Shown here piece after piece: positions 41,823 through 49,817 of a stretch of DNA of 64,000 bases. The position numbers and the translations under genes were made by a program. Each line of letters starts with the position of its first letter. The stretch's first letter is position 1. Below the pieces are notes generated by a model. That model did no database searches. It was given only the letters and a program-made list of their open reading frames with translations, and was not told where the DNA came from. Source of the DNA: Sporobacter sp963675425 (GTDB taxonomy: Bacteria > Bacillota > Clostridia > Oscillospirales > Oscillospiraceae); the NCBI GenBank assembly GCA_963675425.1, contig OY776214.1, positions 3,472,001 through 3,536,000 on the forward strand. Reading direction: 5' to 3'.

Positions 41823-43109
41823 TTATGTCTGTGCGTTTGCTTCCAGTGCTGCGACAGCCTCGCGCACATCGCCGGAAAAATACAGCGAGCCGAGCGCACA
41901 GACGACGCCGTCTTCCCCGGCCTGTATAACCGCCTGTCGCACGCCCTCCGGGATGCTCGTGCACGCTGTGGCCGGATGGCCGTAAGCGGACAACTGTTCC
42001 GCCAGCACTTCGGCCTTCATGGCACGCGGATTCGGCGGCTCGACAGCCACAAACGATTGGGCCAAGTCCGAGATGACGTCCATCATCCCGCCTACGTCCT
42101 TATCGGCCATAACGCCGATGAGAAAGATGATTTTTTGTTCCCCGAAATGCTTTTTGAGGCTGTCGGCCGTGGCAATGATGCCGTGCGGATTGTGCGCGCC
42201 ATCCAGTATGAATGCGGGACGGCGCAGTAACACCTCAAAACGCCCCGGCCATTTGACTGTAGACAGACCGGTAAAAATATTATCATCGGAAATTTGCCAG
42301 CCTTTCGTCCGCAGACATTCCAGCGCCGTTATAGCTAGAGCCGCGTTTTTTGGCTGGTATGTCCCAACAAGCGGCAGAAAAACGTTTTGATACGGCGTGA
42401 AATCAAACGTCACGCCCTCAAGGTCAATAGTCCGGATATTCAGCCGCGAGAAATCGGTACGGTGTAAGTTCGAATGACGCTCGTTACAGGCTGATTCAAA
42501 TACAGCCTCGACGTCCGGCTCGCCGCCGTAAATGACGACATCGCCGCCATTTTTAATGATTCCGGCTTTTGCGCGCGCCACATCGGTAATCGTCGGGCCA
42601 AGCTCCGCCGTGTGGTCGAGCCCGATGGCCGTAATGACGGCGACTTCCGGCGTGTCGATCACGTTCGTGGAATCGAGCTCACCGCCCAGGCCGACCTCCA
42701 GCACGACGACGTCGCATTTCTTATACAAAAAATGCTTCATAGCCAGCGCCGTAATCAGCTCAAACTCCGTGGGAGCGTCCGCCATTGCGTCCGCATACGG
42801 ACGGATCTCGTCGGTCAGGCGCTCAAGCTCGTCGTCGGTAATATTCTCGCCGTTTACCTGCATACGCTCATTGAAACGGATTATATAAGGGGAGGTATAT
42901 AAACCCGTTTTGTAGCCGGCTTGTTGAAGCACGGCTGCCATGCAGGCGGCTGTAGAGCCCTTGCCGTTGGTGCCGGCAACGTGGACGAATTTAAGCTTTT
43001 TTTCAGGGCTCCCAAGCGCCTTTAAAAGCGTTTGGGTCCGCTCCAGGCCGGGCTTGCTGCCCTGCCATTTTACATTATGGATGTATTTTAGTGTTTCATC
43101 GTAGCTCAT
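41823..43109 (-). CDS. folC: Bifunctional folylpolyglutamate synthase/dihydrofolate synthase
   Basis: A 428-residue Mur-ligase-like enzyme that adds glutamate to dihydropteroate or folates. The ATP loop is HVAGTNGKGSTAACMAAV, with TSPYIIRFNERM, the VLEVGLGGELDSTNVI segment and ILDGAHNPHG near the C-terminal domain. It starts 3 bases after the folT stop, so the two are coupled behind the THF riboswitch. Polyglutamylation would trap imported folate in the cell. Confidence 0.96.
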   Translation of the reverse strand: MSYDETLKYIHNVKWQGSKPGLERTQTLLKALGSPEKKLKFVHVAGTNGKGSTAACMAAVLQQAGYKTGLYTSPYIIRFNERMQVNGENITDDELERLTDEIRPYADAMADAPTEFELITALAMKHFLYKKCDVVVLEVGLGGELDSTNVIDTPEVAVITAIGLDHTAELGPTITDVARAKAGIIKNGGDVVIYGGEPDVEAVFESACNERHSNLHRTDFSRLNIRTIDLEGVTFDFTPYQNVFLPLVGTYQPKNAALAITALECLRTKGWQISDDNIFTGLSTVKWPGRFEVLLRRPAFILDGAHNPHGIIATADSLKKHFGEQKIIFLIGVMADKDVGGMMDVISDLAQSFVAVEPPNPRAMKAEVLAEQLSAYGHPATACTSIPEGVRQAVIQAGEDGVVCALGSLYFSGDVREAVAALEANAQT

Positions 43110-43112
43110 AAA

Positions 43113-43676
43113 TCAGGCGTGTTTTGTTAGTACCGGTGCTATCGCGACTTTATAAGTCGATTTATGCACAAGCCATACGATCAGCGCGTCGCAGCCAATC
43201 GTTACAAATTTCGTAAGGCGCGGTATAAACAATATCGCAAATGTCGCCTCCTTAGTCGGGACGAAAAGATGGAAGTACCATGTCAGCGCGTAGGTACCGA
43301 GCAAGAGACTCGATATGATCTCCGTCACAATGACCATCGCGATGCATTTTGCAAAATTCATATTATCCTTGAACAGATAATGATAGCACAGGCCGGGGAG
43401 TACGCCGTTGAGAATCGGCGTGATAGCCAGCGGCAGAAAATAGACACCGTAACCGGCGATAAGCGTTCCAAAAAAGTCACTCAGAAGGCCGACGAGGAAA
43501 CCGGCCATCGGGCCCAGCCAAATACCAGCCAGAATGATGGGGATCGCTTCAAAGCTGACACGCAGGCCTTCCGAAATCTGGATGCCCACAAAACGTGCCA
43601 AAACGATTTGAAGGGCGATGAAAATGGCCATTGTGGTCAGCCTTCTTGGAGCAAAAAACAATTTAACTTTGGACAA
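43113..43676 (-). CDS. folT: ECF transporter S component for folate (FolT-like)
   Basis: A 187-residue membrane protein with six helices, the substrate-binding subunit of an energy-coupling factor importer. The first helix MAIFIALQIVLARFVGIQIS, the AIPIILAGIWLGPMAGFLVG loop and the basic C-terminus fit the S-component fold. A THF riboswitch and folC identify folate as the substrate. The start is TTG 43676, 7 bases after a strong AAGGAGG. The shared ECF module (EcfA, EcfT) is not in the window. Confidence 0.92.
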   Translation of the reverse strand: MSKVKLFFAPRRLTTMAIFIALQIVLARFVGIQISEGLRVSFEAIPIILAGIWLGPMAGFLVGLLSDFFGTLIAGYGVYFLPLAITPILNGVLPGLCYHYLFKDNMNFAKCIAMVIVTEIISSLLLGTYALTWYFHLFVPTKEATFAILFIPRLTKFVTIGCDALIVWLVHKSTYKVAIAPVLTKHA

Positions 43677-43683
43677 AATAATA

Positions 43684-43762
43684 CCTCCTTATAGTGTGCG
43701 CGTGATCGAGCACAGCATAAGGCCGTACCTCAAGCACGTGTCATGCGCCACATATAGGAGGT
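43684..43762 (-). promoter_or_regulatory. SD/anti-SD pair of the folT leader
   Basis: The folT ribosome binding site AGGAGGT (about 43682-43689) is exactly complementary to ACCTCCT (about 43755-43762), which lies just after the THF aptamer. Ligand binding could switch this pairing and so control translation. Confidence 0.65.
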
Positions 43763-43779
43763 TTGTTCTCCGGTATGCA

Positions 43780-43875
43780 GCAGCGGGATGCGGACACCGA
43801 ACCGTGGAATACATCCTTCGTCCGACTGACAACTCCCCGTCCAGTCGGCACTTTACGAACTGCGTCCTACTCTGC
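43780..43875 (-). promoter_or_regulatory. THF riboswitch (folT leader)
   Basis: On the minus strand the leader shows the THF-I order: GCAGAGTAGGACGC, GTAAAGTGCC, GACGGGGAGTTGTC, GACGAAGGATG and the 3' CCGCATCCCGCTGC, closed by GCAG/CTGC. It precedes folT, the classic gene for this class, and should sense reduced folates. Confidence 0.88.
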
Positions 43876-43911
43876 TTAGACTGCGCCGTTGCACAGCCAA
43901 GTATATAACTG

Positions 43912-43940
43912 ATATTACCACGACAATTTTATAATGTCCA
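43912..43940 (-). promoter_or_regulatory. Promoter of folT-folC
   Basis: TGGACA (43935-43940) and TAATAT (43912-43917) are separated by 17 bases on the minus strand, 37 bases before the riboswitch. The match is moderate. Confidence 0.5.
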
Positions 43941-44014
43941 GACCTCTTTTAGCACATTCATTCGGCATATTTGTAGTTTTTTCTTGTTCTGTCCCCATTG
44001 CTGGCGACACATCA

Positions 44015-44362
44015 TCAGCTGACATCGATTTTATACTTATAGGCAATAGCATCTTGATTAAAATATATAACTAAAAATTCCGGGTTACCAATACCCGTTG
44101 AAATATAGTACTGCATTATATTGCCCTGCCCGCTTGCTAATATATCCTTTTCGCCCAACAGGTTCGTTATTTCATATAAAGACATACCAACTATTTTATA
44201 TTGATCCCGGAGAGAATCGAGCATTTTGTACCTCTCATCAGGGCGCTCTTCCCATCGCTGTATATTAAACCTGACCTCACCGCAATAATGATGATGCGAG
44301 ACTATTACGTAGCCTGCTAGAAAAACAAATACAATGGCAATCAGTATCAAGTTTCTTTTCAT
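44015..44362 (-). CDS. Small membrane-anchored protein of unknown function
   Basis: A 115-residue protein with one N-terminal hydrophobic helix (LILIAIVFVFLAGYVIVS), then an extracytoplasmic domain. The segment YKIVGMSLYEITNLLGEKD resembles the short helical turn of SmpA/BamE-like or related small domains, but the match is too weak to name. AAAGGA lies a few bases before the ATG. ppk2 is just upstream on the same strand (13-base gap), so the two are probably cotranscribed. Confidence 0.6.
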   Translation of the reverse strand: MKRNLILIAIVFVFLAGYVIVSHHHYCGEVRFNIQRWEERPDERYKMLDSLRDQYKIVGMSLYEITNLLGEKDILASGQGNIMQYYISTGIGNPEFLVIYFNQDAIAYKYKIDVS

Positions 44363-44375
44363 CAGTCCTTTCCCT

Positions 44376-45233
44376 TTACACCTTCAGGCTTTTGCTGAAT
44401 TCCTTCATGTCCTTTTCTGCCTCGTCCGACAGCTTCGGATACTCGGGATCGATTTGTTTAAAGCAATTCAGGACAATCTCAGATATGAGATATCGCGCGT
44501 ACCACCGCTTGTCCGACGGTACGATGTACCATGGGGAGATGTCTGTGGATGTTGCGTTGATTGCCGCTTCATAAGCGTCCTGGTACGCTTCCCAATGGCG
44601 GCGCTCCAGGAAATCACTCTTGGCAAACTTCCAGTTTTTCGATGGATCGTCGATACGTTCCATGAGCTGCTTCTTCTGCTCATCCTTGGATATGTGCAGG
44701 AAGAACTTGAGGATGGTAATACCGTTTTCCCACAGGTACTGCTCATAGTGGCGGATCTGCTCATAACGCCTTCCGATAACATCGCCGCTTTTACAGCGCT
44801 CGGGCAGATTCTGACTCAGATATAGTTTATGCACCTTGGCCACCAGCACGTCCTCGTAATAAGACCGGTTAAAAATGGATATCTTGCCGCGGCGCGGCGC
44901 GTGGCGCTGGCAGCGCCACAGATAGTCGTGCATTTGTTCGTTTTCCGTGGGCTGCTTAAAGCTGTACACATCCACGCCGGATGGATTTAATCCTGAGAAT
45001 ACATGCTTAATAGCGCCGTCCTTACCGGCCGCATCCATAGCCTGAAATATAATTAAAATGCCATCCTTACCCGCGGCGTACATCTTATCCTGATACGCCT
45101 CCAACTGCAGCACATTCGTTGCACAGTTCGATTTACAAACGTGTTTATCGTCAAATTCGCCTGTATCGGCTGTGTTAAAGGCCTTAATATCAAAGTCTCT
45201 GTCGCCTGTAAACCTGTAATCCTGAAATTCCAT
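44376..45233 (-). CDS. ppk2: Polyphosphate kinase 2 family protein
   Basis: A 285-residue PPK2 enzyme that transfers phosphate between polyphosphate and nucleotides. Walker A is seen in IIFQAMDAAGKDGAIKHVFS, the lid region has FNRSYYEDVLVAKVH, and Walker B-like HISKDEQKKQLMERI follows. Length and the single-domain form suggest class I or III, which make ATP from ADP or AMP, but this is not decided by sequence alone. ATG 45233 is preferred, since a start at 45245 would overlap the AAAGGA site. Confidence 0.93.
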   Translation of the reverse strand: MEFQDYRFTGDRDFDIKAFNTADTGEFDDKHVCKSNCATNVLQLEAYQDKMYAAGKDGILIIFQAMDAAGKDGAIKHVFSGLNPSGVDVYSFKQPTENEQMHDYLWRCQRHAPRRGKISIFNRSYYEDVLVAKVHKLYLSQNLPERCKSGDVIGRRYEQIRHYEQYLWENGITILKFFLHISKDEQKKQLMERIDDPSKNWKFAKSDFLERRHWEAYQDAYEAAINATSTDISPWYIVPSDKRWYARYLISEIVLNCFKQIDPEYPKLSDEAEKDMKEFSKSLKV

Positions 45234-45360
45234 AAACAGAAACATCCTTTCGCCGGCATTTGTTAGTCCTTGTTTTACCTTTTTATTATAGGCGCTTAAG
45301 AAGCTTTTTACAAGAAACTGCTATATCTTAGGACATTTATCGTATCTTTTGATATATAAA

Positions 45361-45386
45361 AAAAGGCCGCTTTTCAGCGGCCTTTT
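45361..45386 (-). terminator. Terminator of rpsB-tsf
   Basis: AAAAGGCCGCT pairs with AGCGGCCTTTT across TTTC, and the minus strand ends in a run of T. It lies 14 bases after tsf. Confidence 0.93.
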
Positions 45387-45399
45387 ATGTTAAGTTGCT

Positions 45400-46323
45400 T
45401 TATTTTACAAGCTTGGAGATCTCATCGGCGAAGTTTTCTTCCTTCTTCTCAATGCCCTCGCCTTTTTCAAAGCGCGTGAATCCGACAACCTTGATATCGC
45501 CGCCGGCGGCCTTGGCAACCTCCGCCACGTGCTTTTCAACCGAGATTTTATCGCCCTTGACGAAGGCCTGCTGCAGCAGGCAGTTTTCCTCGTAGTACTT
45601 GTTCACGCGGCCCATAACCATTTTTTCAATGATATTTTCCGGCTTGTTGGCGTTCTTCGGGTCCTCCTTGGCCTGGATGGTCAGGATTTCCTTTTCCTTT
45701 TCAATGACGGACTGGTCCACTTCGCTCTTGTCGAGATACGTGGGACGCATCGCGGCAATCTGCATCGCGATATCCTTCCCAAGCTCAATGACCTCCGGCT
45801 TTGTCTCAAGCCCGGCGGAGACAATCATGTTCACCATGACCCCGATCTTACCGCCGGCATGTACGTACGGAACGCACAGGCCCTCGGTATAACGCACGAA
45901 ACGGCGGACAGTGATATTCTCGCCAATGACAAGCACCATATCCTGCTGTGCTTCCCGCACGGTTTTATCCGAACCGGGCATTTTGGAATCCAAAAAGGCT
46001 TCCACGTCGGCCGGCGAATTTTTAGCAACGGCTGTGGCAACGTTTTTAACAAAGTCCACAAACTTTTCGTTTTGCGCCACAAAGTCGGTCTCGGCATTAA
46101 CCTCAACGACAACACCGACACCGTCAATGACATCCGCATACGCGATACCTTCGGCGGCAATGCGTCCGGCTTTTTTCTGCGCGGCGGCCAGGCCCTTTTC
46201 ACGCAGCCAGTCAATCGCCTTATCTTTATCGCCGTCGGATTCAGTCAGGGCTTTCTTACAGTCCATCATGCCGACGCCGGTCATCTCGCGGAGCTCTTTA
46301 ACATCTTGTGCTGTAAAAGGCAT
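45400..46323 (-). CDS. tsf: Elongation factor Ts
   Basis: A 307-residue nucleotide exchange factor that recycles EF-Tu. The N-terminal UBA-like domain begins TAQDVKELREMTGVGMMDCK, and the core contains NAETDFVAQNEKFVDFVKN and IAMQIAAMRPTYL. It follows rpsB by 3 bases, the universal order, and ends at a strong terminator. Confidence 0.98.
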   Translation of the reverse strand: MPFTAQDVKELREMTGVGMMDCKKALTESDGDKDKAIDWLREKGLAAAQKKAGRIAAEGIAYADVIDGVGVVVEVNAETDFVAQNEKFVDFVKNVATAVAKNSPADVEAFLDSKMPGSDKTVREAQQDMVLVIGENITVRRFVRYTEGLCVPYVHAGGKIGVMVNMIVSAGLETKPEVIELGKDIAMQIAAMRPTYLDKSEVDQSVIEKEKEILTIQAKEDPKNANKPENIIEKMVMGRVNKYYEENCLLQQAFVKGDKISVEKHVAEVAKAAGGDIKVVGFTRFEKGEGIEKKEENFADEISKLVK

Positions 46324-46326
46324 AGA

Positions 46327-47103
46327 TTATTTCTCCTCCTCGTTAGCTTTCGTTTTAGCGGGTGCCTCATTTTCGGCAGCATCGGGCTTGTCTCCCGCTT
46401 CTCCTTCAGCCTCGTCATCAGCGCCCTGACGGCCCTCTTGCACGGCATTTGCCATGGTGGCAGAGATCAGGCGGATGGCGCGGATAGCGTCGTCGTTACC
46501 GGGGATGATATAGTCAATCTCGTCGGGGTCACAGTTCGTGTCGACGATGGCAACAATCGGGATTTTCAGCTTACGGGCCTCGGCGATGGCGTTGCGCTCC
46601 TTGCGGGGGTCGATGATGAAAAGCGCCGCGGGAAGCTTTTTCATATCCTTAACGCCGCCGAGATATTTCTCGAGCTTCTCGATTTCATTCGTGAGCTTGA
46701 TAACTTCTTTCTTAGGCAGGATGTCAAACGTGCCGTCTTCCTGCATCTTGCGCAGCTGTGCCAGACGGTCGATACGCGTACGCATCGTTTTAAAGTTTGT
46801 GAGCATGCCGCCGAGCCAACGAGCGTTGACGAAAAACTGGCCGACGCGTTCGGCTTCTTCCCGCACGGCGTCCTGCGCCTGTTTCTTTGTGCCGACAAAA
46901 AGAATCGACTGTCCGTTTTCGCTCAGGCTGCGCACAAAGTTGTACGCTTCTTCAAGCTTTTTTACGGTCTTCTGGAGGTCGATGATATAGATGCCGTTGC
47001 GCTCCATATAAATGTAGGGAGCCATTTTCGGATTCCAGCGCCTTGTCTGATGTCCGAAATGTACACCTGCCTCCAAAAGCTGTTTCATTGATACGACTGC
47101 CAT
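46327..47103 (-). CDS. rpsB: 30S ribosomal protein S2
   Basis: A 258-residue ribosomal protein. VSMKQLLEAGVHFGHQTRRW at the N-terminus, VGTKKQAQDAVREEAER and LFIIDPRKERNAIAEA in the core are characteristic. The acidic, alanine-rich C-terminal tail (GDKPDAAENEAPAKTK) is low complexity, as in other clostridial S2. It has a promoter and a structured 5' leader of about 115 bases. Confidence 0.98.
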   Translation of the reverse strand: MAVVSMKQLLEAGVHFGHQTRRWNPKMAPYIYMERNGIYIIDLQKTVKKLEEAYNFVRSLSENGQSILFVGTKKQAQDAVREEAERVGQFFVNARWLGGMLTNFKTMRTRIDRLAQLRKMQEDGTFDILPKKEVIKLTNEIEKLEKYLGGVKDMKKLPAALFIIDPRKERNAIAEARKLKIPIVAIVDTNCDPDEIDYIIPGNDDAIRAIRLISATMANAVQEGRQGADDEAEGEAGDKPDAAENEAPAKTKANEEEK

Positions 47104-47225
47104 TTAATTTCCTCCTGTTTTTTGTTGTTCCTCCAGCCCCTTCATCTCCCGCGCTAACACCATACCGCCTGGTACGGCGCACATAACGCGAAATCCGGGT
47201 ACTGTGCGTTTTCAAAGCAAAGAGA

Positions 47226-47254
47226 ATTCTAACAGATAAGTGTGGTAAAATCAA
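47226..47254 (-). promoter_or_regulatory. Promoter of rpsB-tsf
   Basis: TTGATT (47249-47254) and TAGAAT (47226-47231) are 17 bases apart on the minus strand. The leader to the rpsB start contains CGCACA/TGTGCG and CCGTACC/GGTATGG stems that could support autoregulation by S2; no known class is claimed. Confidence 0.7.
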
Positions 47255-47338
47255 GTATTATTATACTGATTTGCATCCGGTTTTTATTCGGCTTTTCGTC
47301 AAAAGCAATTGTTTCGCACATTTCTGAGCAATATTAAA

Positions 47339-47356
47339 GGCAGGCTCACGCCTGCC
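47339..47356 (-). terminator. Terminator after ylmC
   Basis: GGCAGGC pairs with GCCTGCC across a 4-base loop, and the minus strand continues TTTAATATT. Confidence 0.7.
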
Positions 47357-47411
47357 CTGCACGTATATTGATGCGTCAAGACCAAAACAATTTACTTTAA
47401 CTTACTTAAAT

Positions 47412-47690
47412 TCAAACCCAGCCCATTCGACGGCGTTTTTCACGCCGGTACTCCCCATCCACATCAATGAGAATGATATCATCCCCGATTCGCCGGATAC
47501 AGTCAAACGGTATGACAAAATCATCCTCGCGCCAGAAGAGACCGAGAAAACGGCAGGGACCCGGCACAACAATAGCGATCAGGCATCCCGTCACAACGTC
47601 TAAAATGACGTCAGAAACAAAACCCAGCCGCAAACCGTTATGTATATCAATGACCTCCTTACATCGGAGATCGACGATCCTGCACTGCAT
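47412..47690 (-). CDS. YlmC/YmxH family PRC-barrel sporulation protein
   Basis: A 92-residue PRC-barrel protein of the YlmC/YmxH family. The fold is seen in CRIVDLRCKEVIDIHNGLRL followed by GFVSDVILDVVTG, and the family-specific VVPGPCRFLGLFWREDDFVI. Members are found in endospore formers; their molecular role is unknown. The start is ATG 47690, or the adjacent TTG 47693, after AAGGAG. It is monocistronic. Confidence 0.9.
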   Translation of the reverse strand: MQCRIVDLRCKEVIDIHNGLRLGFVSDVILDVVTGCLIAIVVPGPCRFLGLFWREDDFVIPFDCIRRIGDDIILIDVDGEYRREKRRRMGWV

Positions 47691-47921
47691 CAATAACGTC
47701 TCCTTTCAGCTACTGATAGCCTGTATAAGTCCTGCTACATTTTATTCCCGCGGGCTTATCCACATTACCTGTTTAGCCGCTTTAGACCCGCACGATGTAA
47801 AAAAACAACGCGATAATAAAAGCTATCAGGCCCAAAGACGGCGATACGGCGAGGAAATCGATTAAAAACGCCTGAAAAAAGACGAAATATTAGCAATATC
47901 AGCAAAACATCCGATTATGTA

Positions 47922-47950
47922 TTGTAATTGGACAATGATCGTATTATAAT
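47922..47950 (+). promoter_or_regulatory. Promoter of the M-box/corA transcript
   Basis: TTGTAA (47922-47927) and TATAAT (47945-47950) at 17-base spacing, ending 10 bases before the riboswitch. Confidence 0.8.
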
Positions 47951-47960
47951 CAAACCACAA

Positions 47961-48145
47961 TCGAATCATCGTTAGGTGAGGCTACTATACGGATATACGC
48001 TACTGCCCGGAAACATCGAGAGATGCCAATGGGTCAACAGGTATTATCGAATTCAAGGTATTACTTAATGTGGCTGAATAGTTCATTTTACCGCACTAAA
48101 ATGACTCTTCGACGCTGTATAGAGTTAAAGCTCAACGAATGATGT
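47961..48145 (+). promoter_or_regulatory. M-box (ykoK) magnesium riboswitch
   Basis: The conserved elements occur in order: GTTAGGTGAGGCTACTATAC, GCTACTGCCCGGAAA, GAGATGCCAATGGGTCAACA, TCAAGGTATTACTTAATG, and the 3' GAGTTAAAGCTCAACGAATG. The outer helix pairs ATCATCGTT with AACGAATGAT. The 3' strand of this helix can alternatively pair with the terminator, so magnesium binding should free the terminator and stop corA expression. Confidence 0.96.
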
Positions 48146-48157
48146 GTATTTAGTGTG

Positions 48158-48189
48158 CCGTCATTCGTGTAATGACGGTTTTATTTTTA
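48158..48189 (+). terminator. Riboswitch-controlled terminator
   Basis: CCGTCATT pairs with AATGACGG across CGTGT and is followed by TTTTATTTTT. The sequence CGAATGA (about 48135-48141) of the aptamer can pair with TCATTCG (48161-48167) as antiterminator. Confidence 0.92.
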
Positions 48190-48212
48190 TTACGCACTCG
48201 GAGGTGAACGGC

Positions 48213-48308
48213 ATGGACGGCGATCCTGGCGGCAGTTATAGACAAACGTATCATCGGCACAGACCGGGTTTATCTGTCATGCCGTTATTTTTCCATATGG
48301 CTGATTGA
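48213..48308 (+). CDS. Short ORF (31 aa) between M-box and corA
   Basis: A 31-codon ORF starting ATG 48213 with a strong GGAGG site 8 bases upstream and ending TGA 48306-48308, 43 bases before corA. The peptide starts MDGDPGGSYRQTYHRHRPG and ends hydrophobic (VMPLFFHMAD). Its position after the riboswitch terminator and before a magnesium transporter is like that of leader peptides that add a second layer of control (for example mgtL in enterobacteria, not homologous). It may also be a small functional protein, or chance. Confidence 0.5.
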   Translation: MDGDPGGSYRQTYHRHRPGLSVMPLFFHMAD

Positions 48309-48351
48309 CGGATAAGCCCTCTGAACACACTATTAACGGAGGGTGATCATC

Positions 48352-49284
48352 ATGATGAAATTTTATAAGACCGTAGACGGCAGCCTCGTCACGTTGGACG
48401 GGTATGACTCAGGGGTATGGGTTTATCTGATAAATCCGACGGAAGCGGAAATCAAGGACGCCTGCCTGCTCACCGACATTGAGGAAGAATTCATCCGGCC
48501 GGCGCTCGACGAAGAGGAGCGCCCGCGTATCGAGACCGACAATGGCCAGACGCTCATTCTTGTCGATATTCCGACGAGCGAAAACGACGGCAACACCAAC
48601 ATATTCTCAACTATTCCTCTGGGTATTGTGTATACGAAGGAAGCTATCGTCACCGTATGCCTGAAGGAAACGCCGGTACTCAGCGATTTTATAAATAAAA
48701 AGGTTAAAACCTTTTATACGTATTTCAGAAGCAGGTTTATACTTCAGATTCTGTTTCGCAGCGCAACCTTTTATCTCCATTATCTGCGCAGCATTGAAAA
48801 AATCAGCAACAAAGTAGAAAGCGACCTGCAAAAATCGATGAAAAACAAGGAACTCAACCAGCTTTTAAAGCTTGAAAAAAGCCTCGTTTATTTTTCGACC
48901 TCTCTTAAATCAAACGAGTCGGTTCTTGAAAAGATGCTCAAATTCGAGGCCATCAAACGCTTTGAGGAGGACCAGGACCTGCTGGACGACGTCATTATCG
49001 AAAACAAACAGGCTCTTGAGATGACGAATATCTACAGCAGTATTTTAAGAGGCATGATGGACGCATTCTCCTCCATTATATCCAACAACCTCAACATCGT
49101 CATGAAATCCCTAACGATCATCACAATTGCGCTGTCGGTCCCGACAATGATATCGGGCTTTTTTGGTATGAACGTGCCCAACTTCCTGGAGAACTCACCG
49201 GCGGCCTTCCCGGTCATTATCATCGGCACGGCTTTGTTGTCGGTTCTCACGTCCTTCCTGCTCATTAAAAACAAGCTGTTTTAA
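48352..49284 (+). CDS. corA: CorA family magnesium transporter
   Basis: A 310-residue pentameric-channel subunit. The large cytoplasmic N-terminal domain includes DIEEEFIRPALDEEERPRIE, a long helix region (EKISNKVESDLQKSMKNKEL) follows, and two C-terminal membrane helices contain the selectivity motif GMN in FFGMNVPNF. It moves magnesium (or cobalt) inward. The M-box upstream supports magnesium control. I chose ATG 48352 after GGAGGG; a GTG at 48343 is less likely. Confidence 0.94.
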   Translation: MMKFYKTVDGSLVTLDGYDSGVWVYLINPTEAEIKDACLLTDIEEEFIRPALDEEERPRIETDNGQTLILVDIPTSENDGNTNIFSTIPLGIVYTKEAIVTVCLKETPVLSDFINKKVKTFYTYFRSRFILQILFRSATFYLHYLRSIEKISNKVESDLQKSMKNKELNQLLKLEKSLVYFSTSLKSNESVLEKMLKFEAIKRFEEDQDLLDDVIIENKQALEMTNIYSSILRGMMDAFSSIISNNLNIVMKSLTIITIALSVPTMISGFFGMNVPNFLENSPAAFPVIIIGTALLSVLTSFLLIKNKLF

Positions 49285-49301
49285 TCATGAACAGAAAATA
49301 G

Positions 49302-49327
49302 GACCGCCTGCGTTATTGCAGGCGGTC
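49302..49327. terminator. Hairpin between convergent genes
   Basis: GACCGCCTGC pairs perfectly with GCAGGCGGTC across GTTATT. The T tract is weak on both strands. It lies between corA and the repeat protein gene. Confidence 0.65.
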
Positions 49328-49339
49328 TTCGTGGTGATT

Positions 49340-49564
49340 TTAACTTTTTCGAAGGTTGCCCTCGCTGTCGTAGAAATTCTCTCCCGCCATGCGAAAGACA
49401 CCCTTTCCGTCAAAAAAGTTTTCTCCGTCGGCGCGTAGTATTCCTTCGAAATCATAATAATGATCGCCCGGCTGCCTGAGATTTCCCTGATAGTCATAAA
49501 ACGCTTCTCCGGGGGTACGCAATCGGCCCTCCCCATCGTAATAGCTATCAGATTTTGAATGCAT
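49340..49564 (-). CDS. Small protein made of five 14-residue YDxxGxLR repeats
   Basis: A 74-residue protein that is almost entirely tandem repeats: YYDGEGRLRTPGEAF, YDYQGNLRQPGDHY, YDFEGILRADGENF, FDGKGVFRMAGENF and YDSEGNLRKS. The consensus is aromatic-D-x-x-G-x-L-R-x-x-G-E/D-x-aromatic. There is no signal or membrane segment. The periodic aromatic/Gly pattern suggests a small beta-hairpin solenoid, somewhat like MORN or YD repeats, but I do not recognise the family. GGAGG precedes ATG 49564. Function unknown. Confidence 0.8.
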   Translation of the reverse strand: MHSKSDSYYDGEGRLRTPGEAFYDYQGNLRQPGDHYYDFEGILRADGENFFDGKGVFRMAGENFYDSEGNLRKS

Positions 49565-49817
49565 TTGTTTTCCTCCCGATAAGTAAACCGCCTTACGCGA
49601 AGATAAATATGATATTATGTCCAGCCGCCAAGCCTAAACCTGACACTGCGCTTATACTGATAATAAGCTTAAACGCCGTTGTTGTCAACTTCTTACGATG
49701 TTCAAACAAAAACACTTTATATTCTGTCTTGACATTTTAAGAACCTTGCTGTAATATCATCGTGTCAAGTATTATTACTTGAATCATGGAGGCGATCGTG
49801 TTACGGAAAAGACGCTG

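Noticed and set aside
45529..47091. A 520-codon open frame on the plus strand
   Set aside because: It is antisense to tsf and rpsB, which are certain genes, and its translation has no domain. It is a by-product of codon bias.
47785..47890. A hydrophobic minus-strand frame ending FFYIVRV that could be a small membrane protein
   Set aside because: It has no start codon between the preceding in-frame stop and the hydrophobic stretch, and no ribosome binding site.
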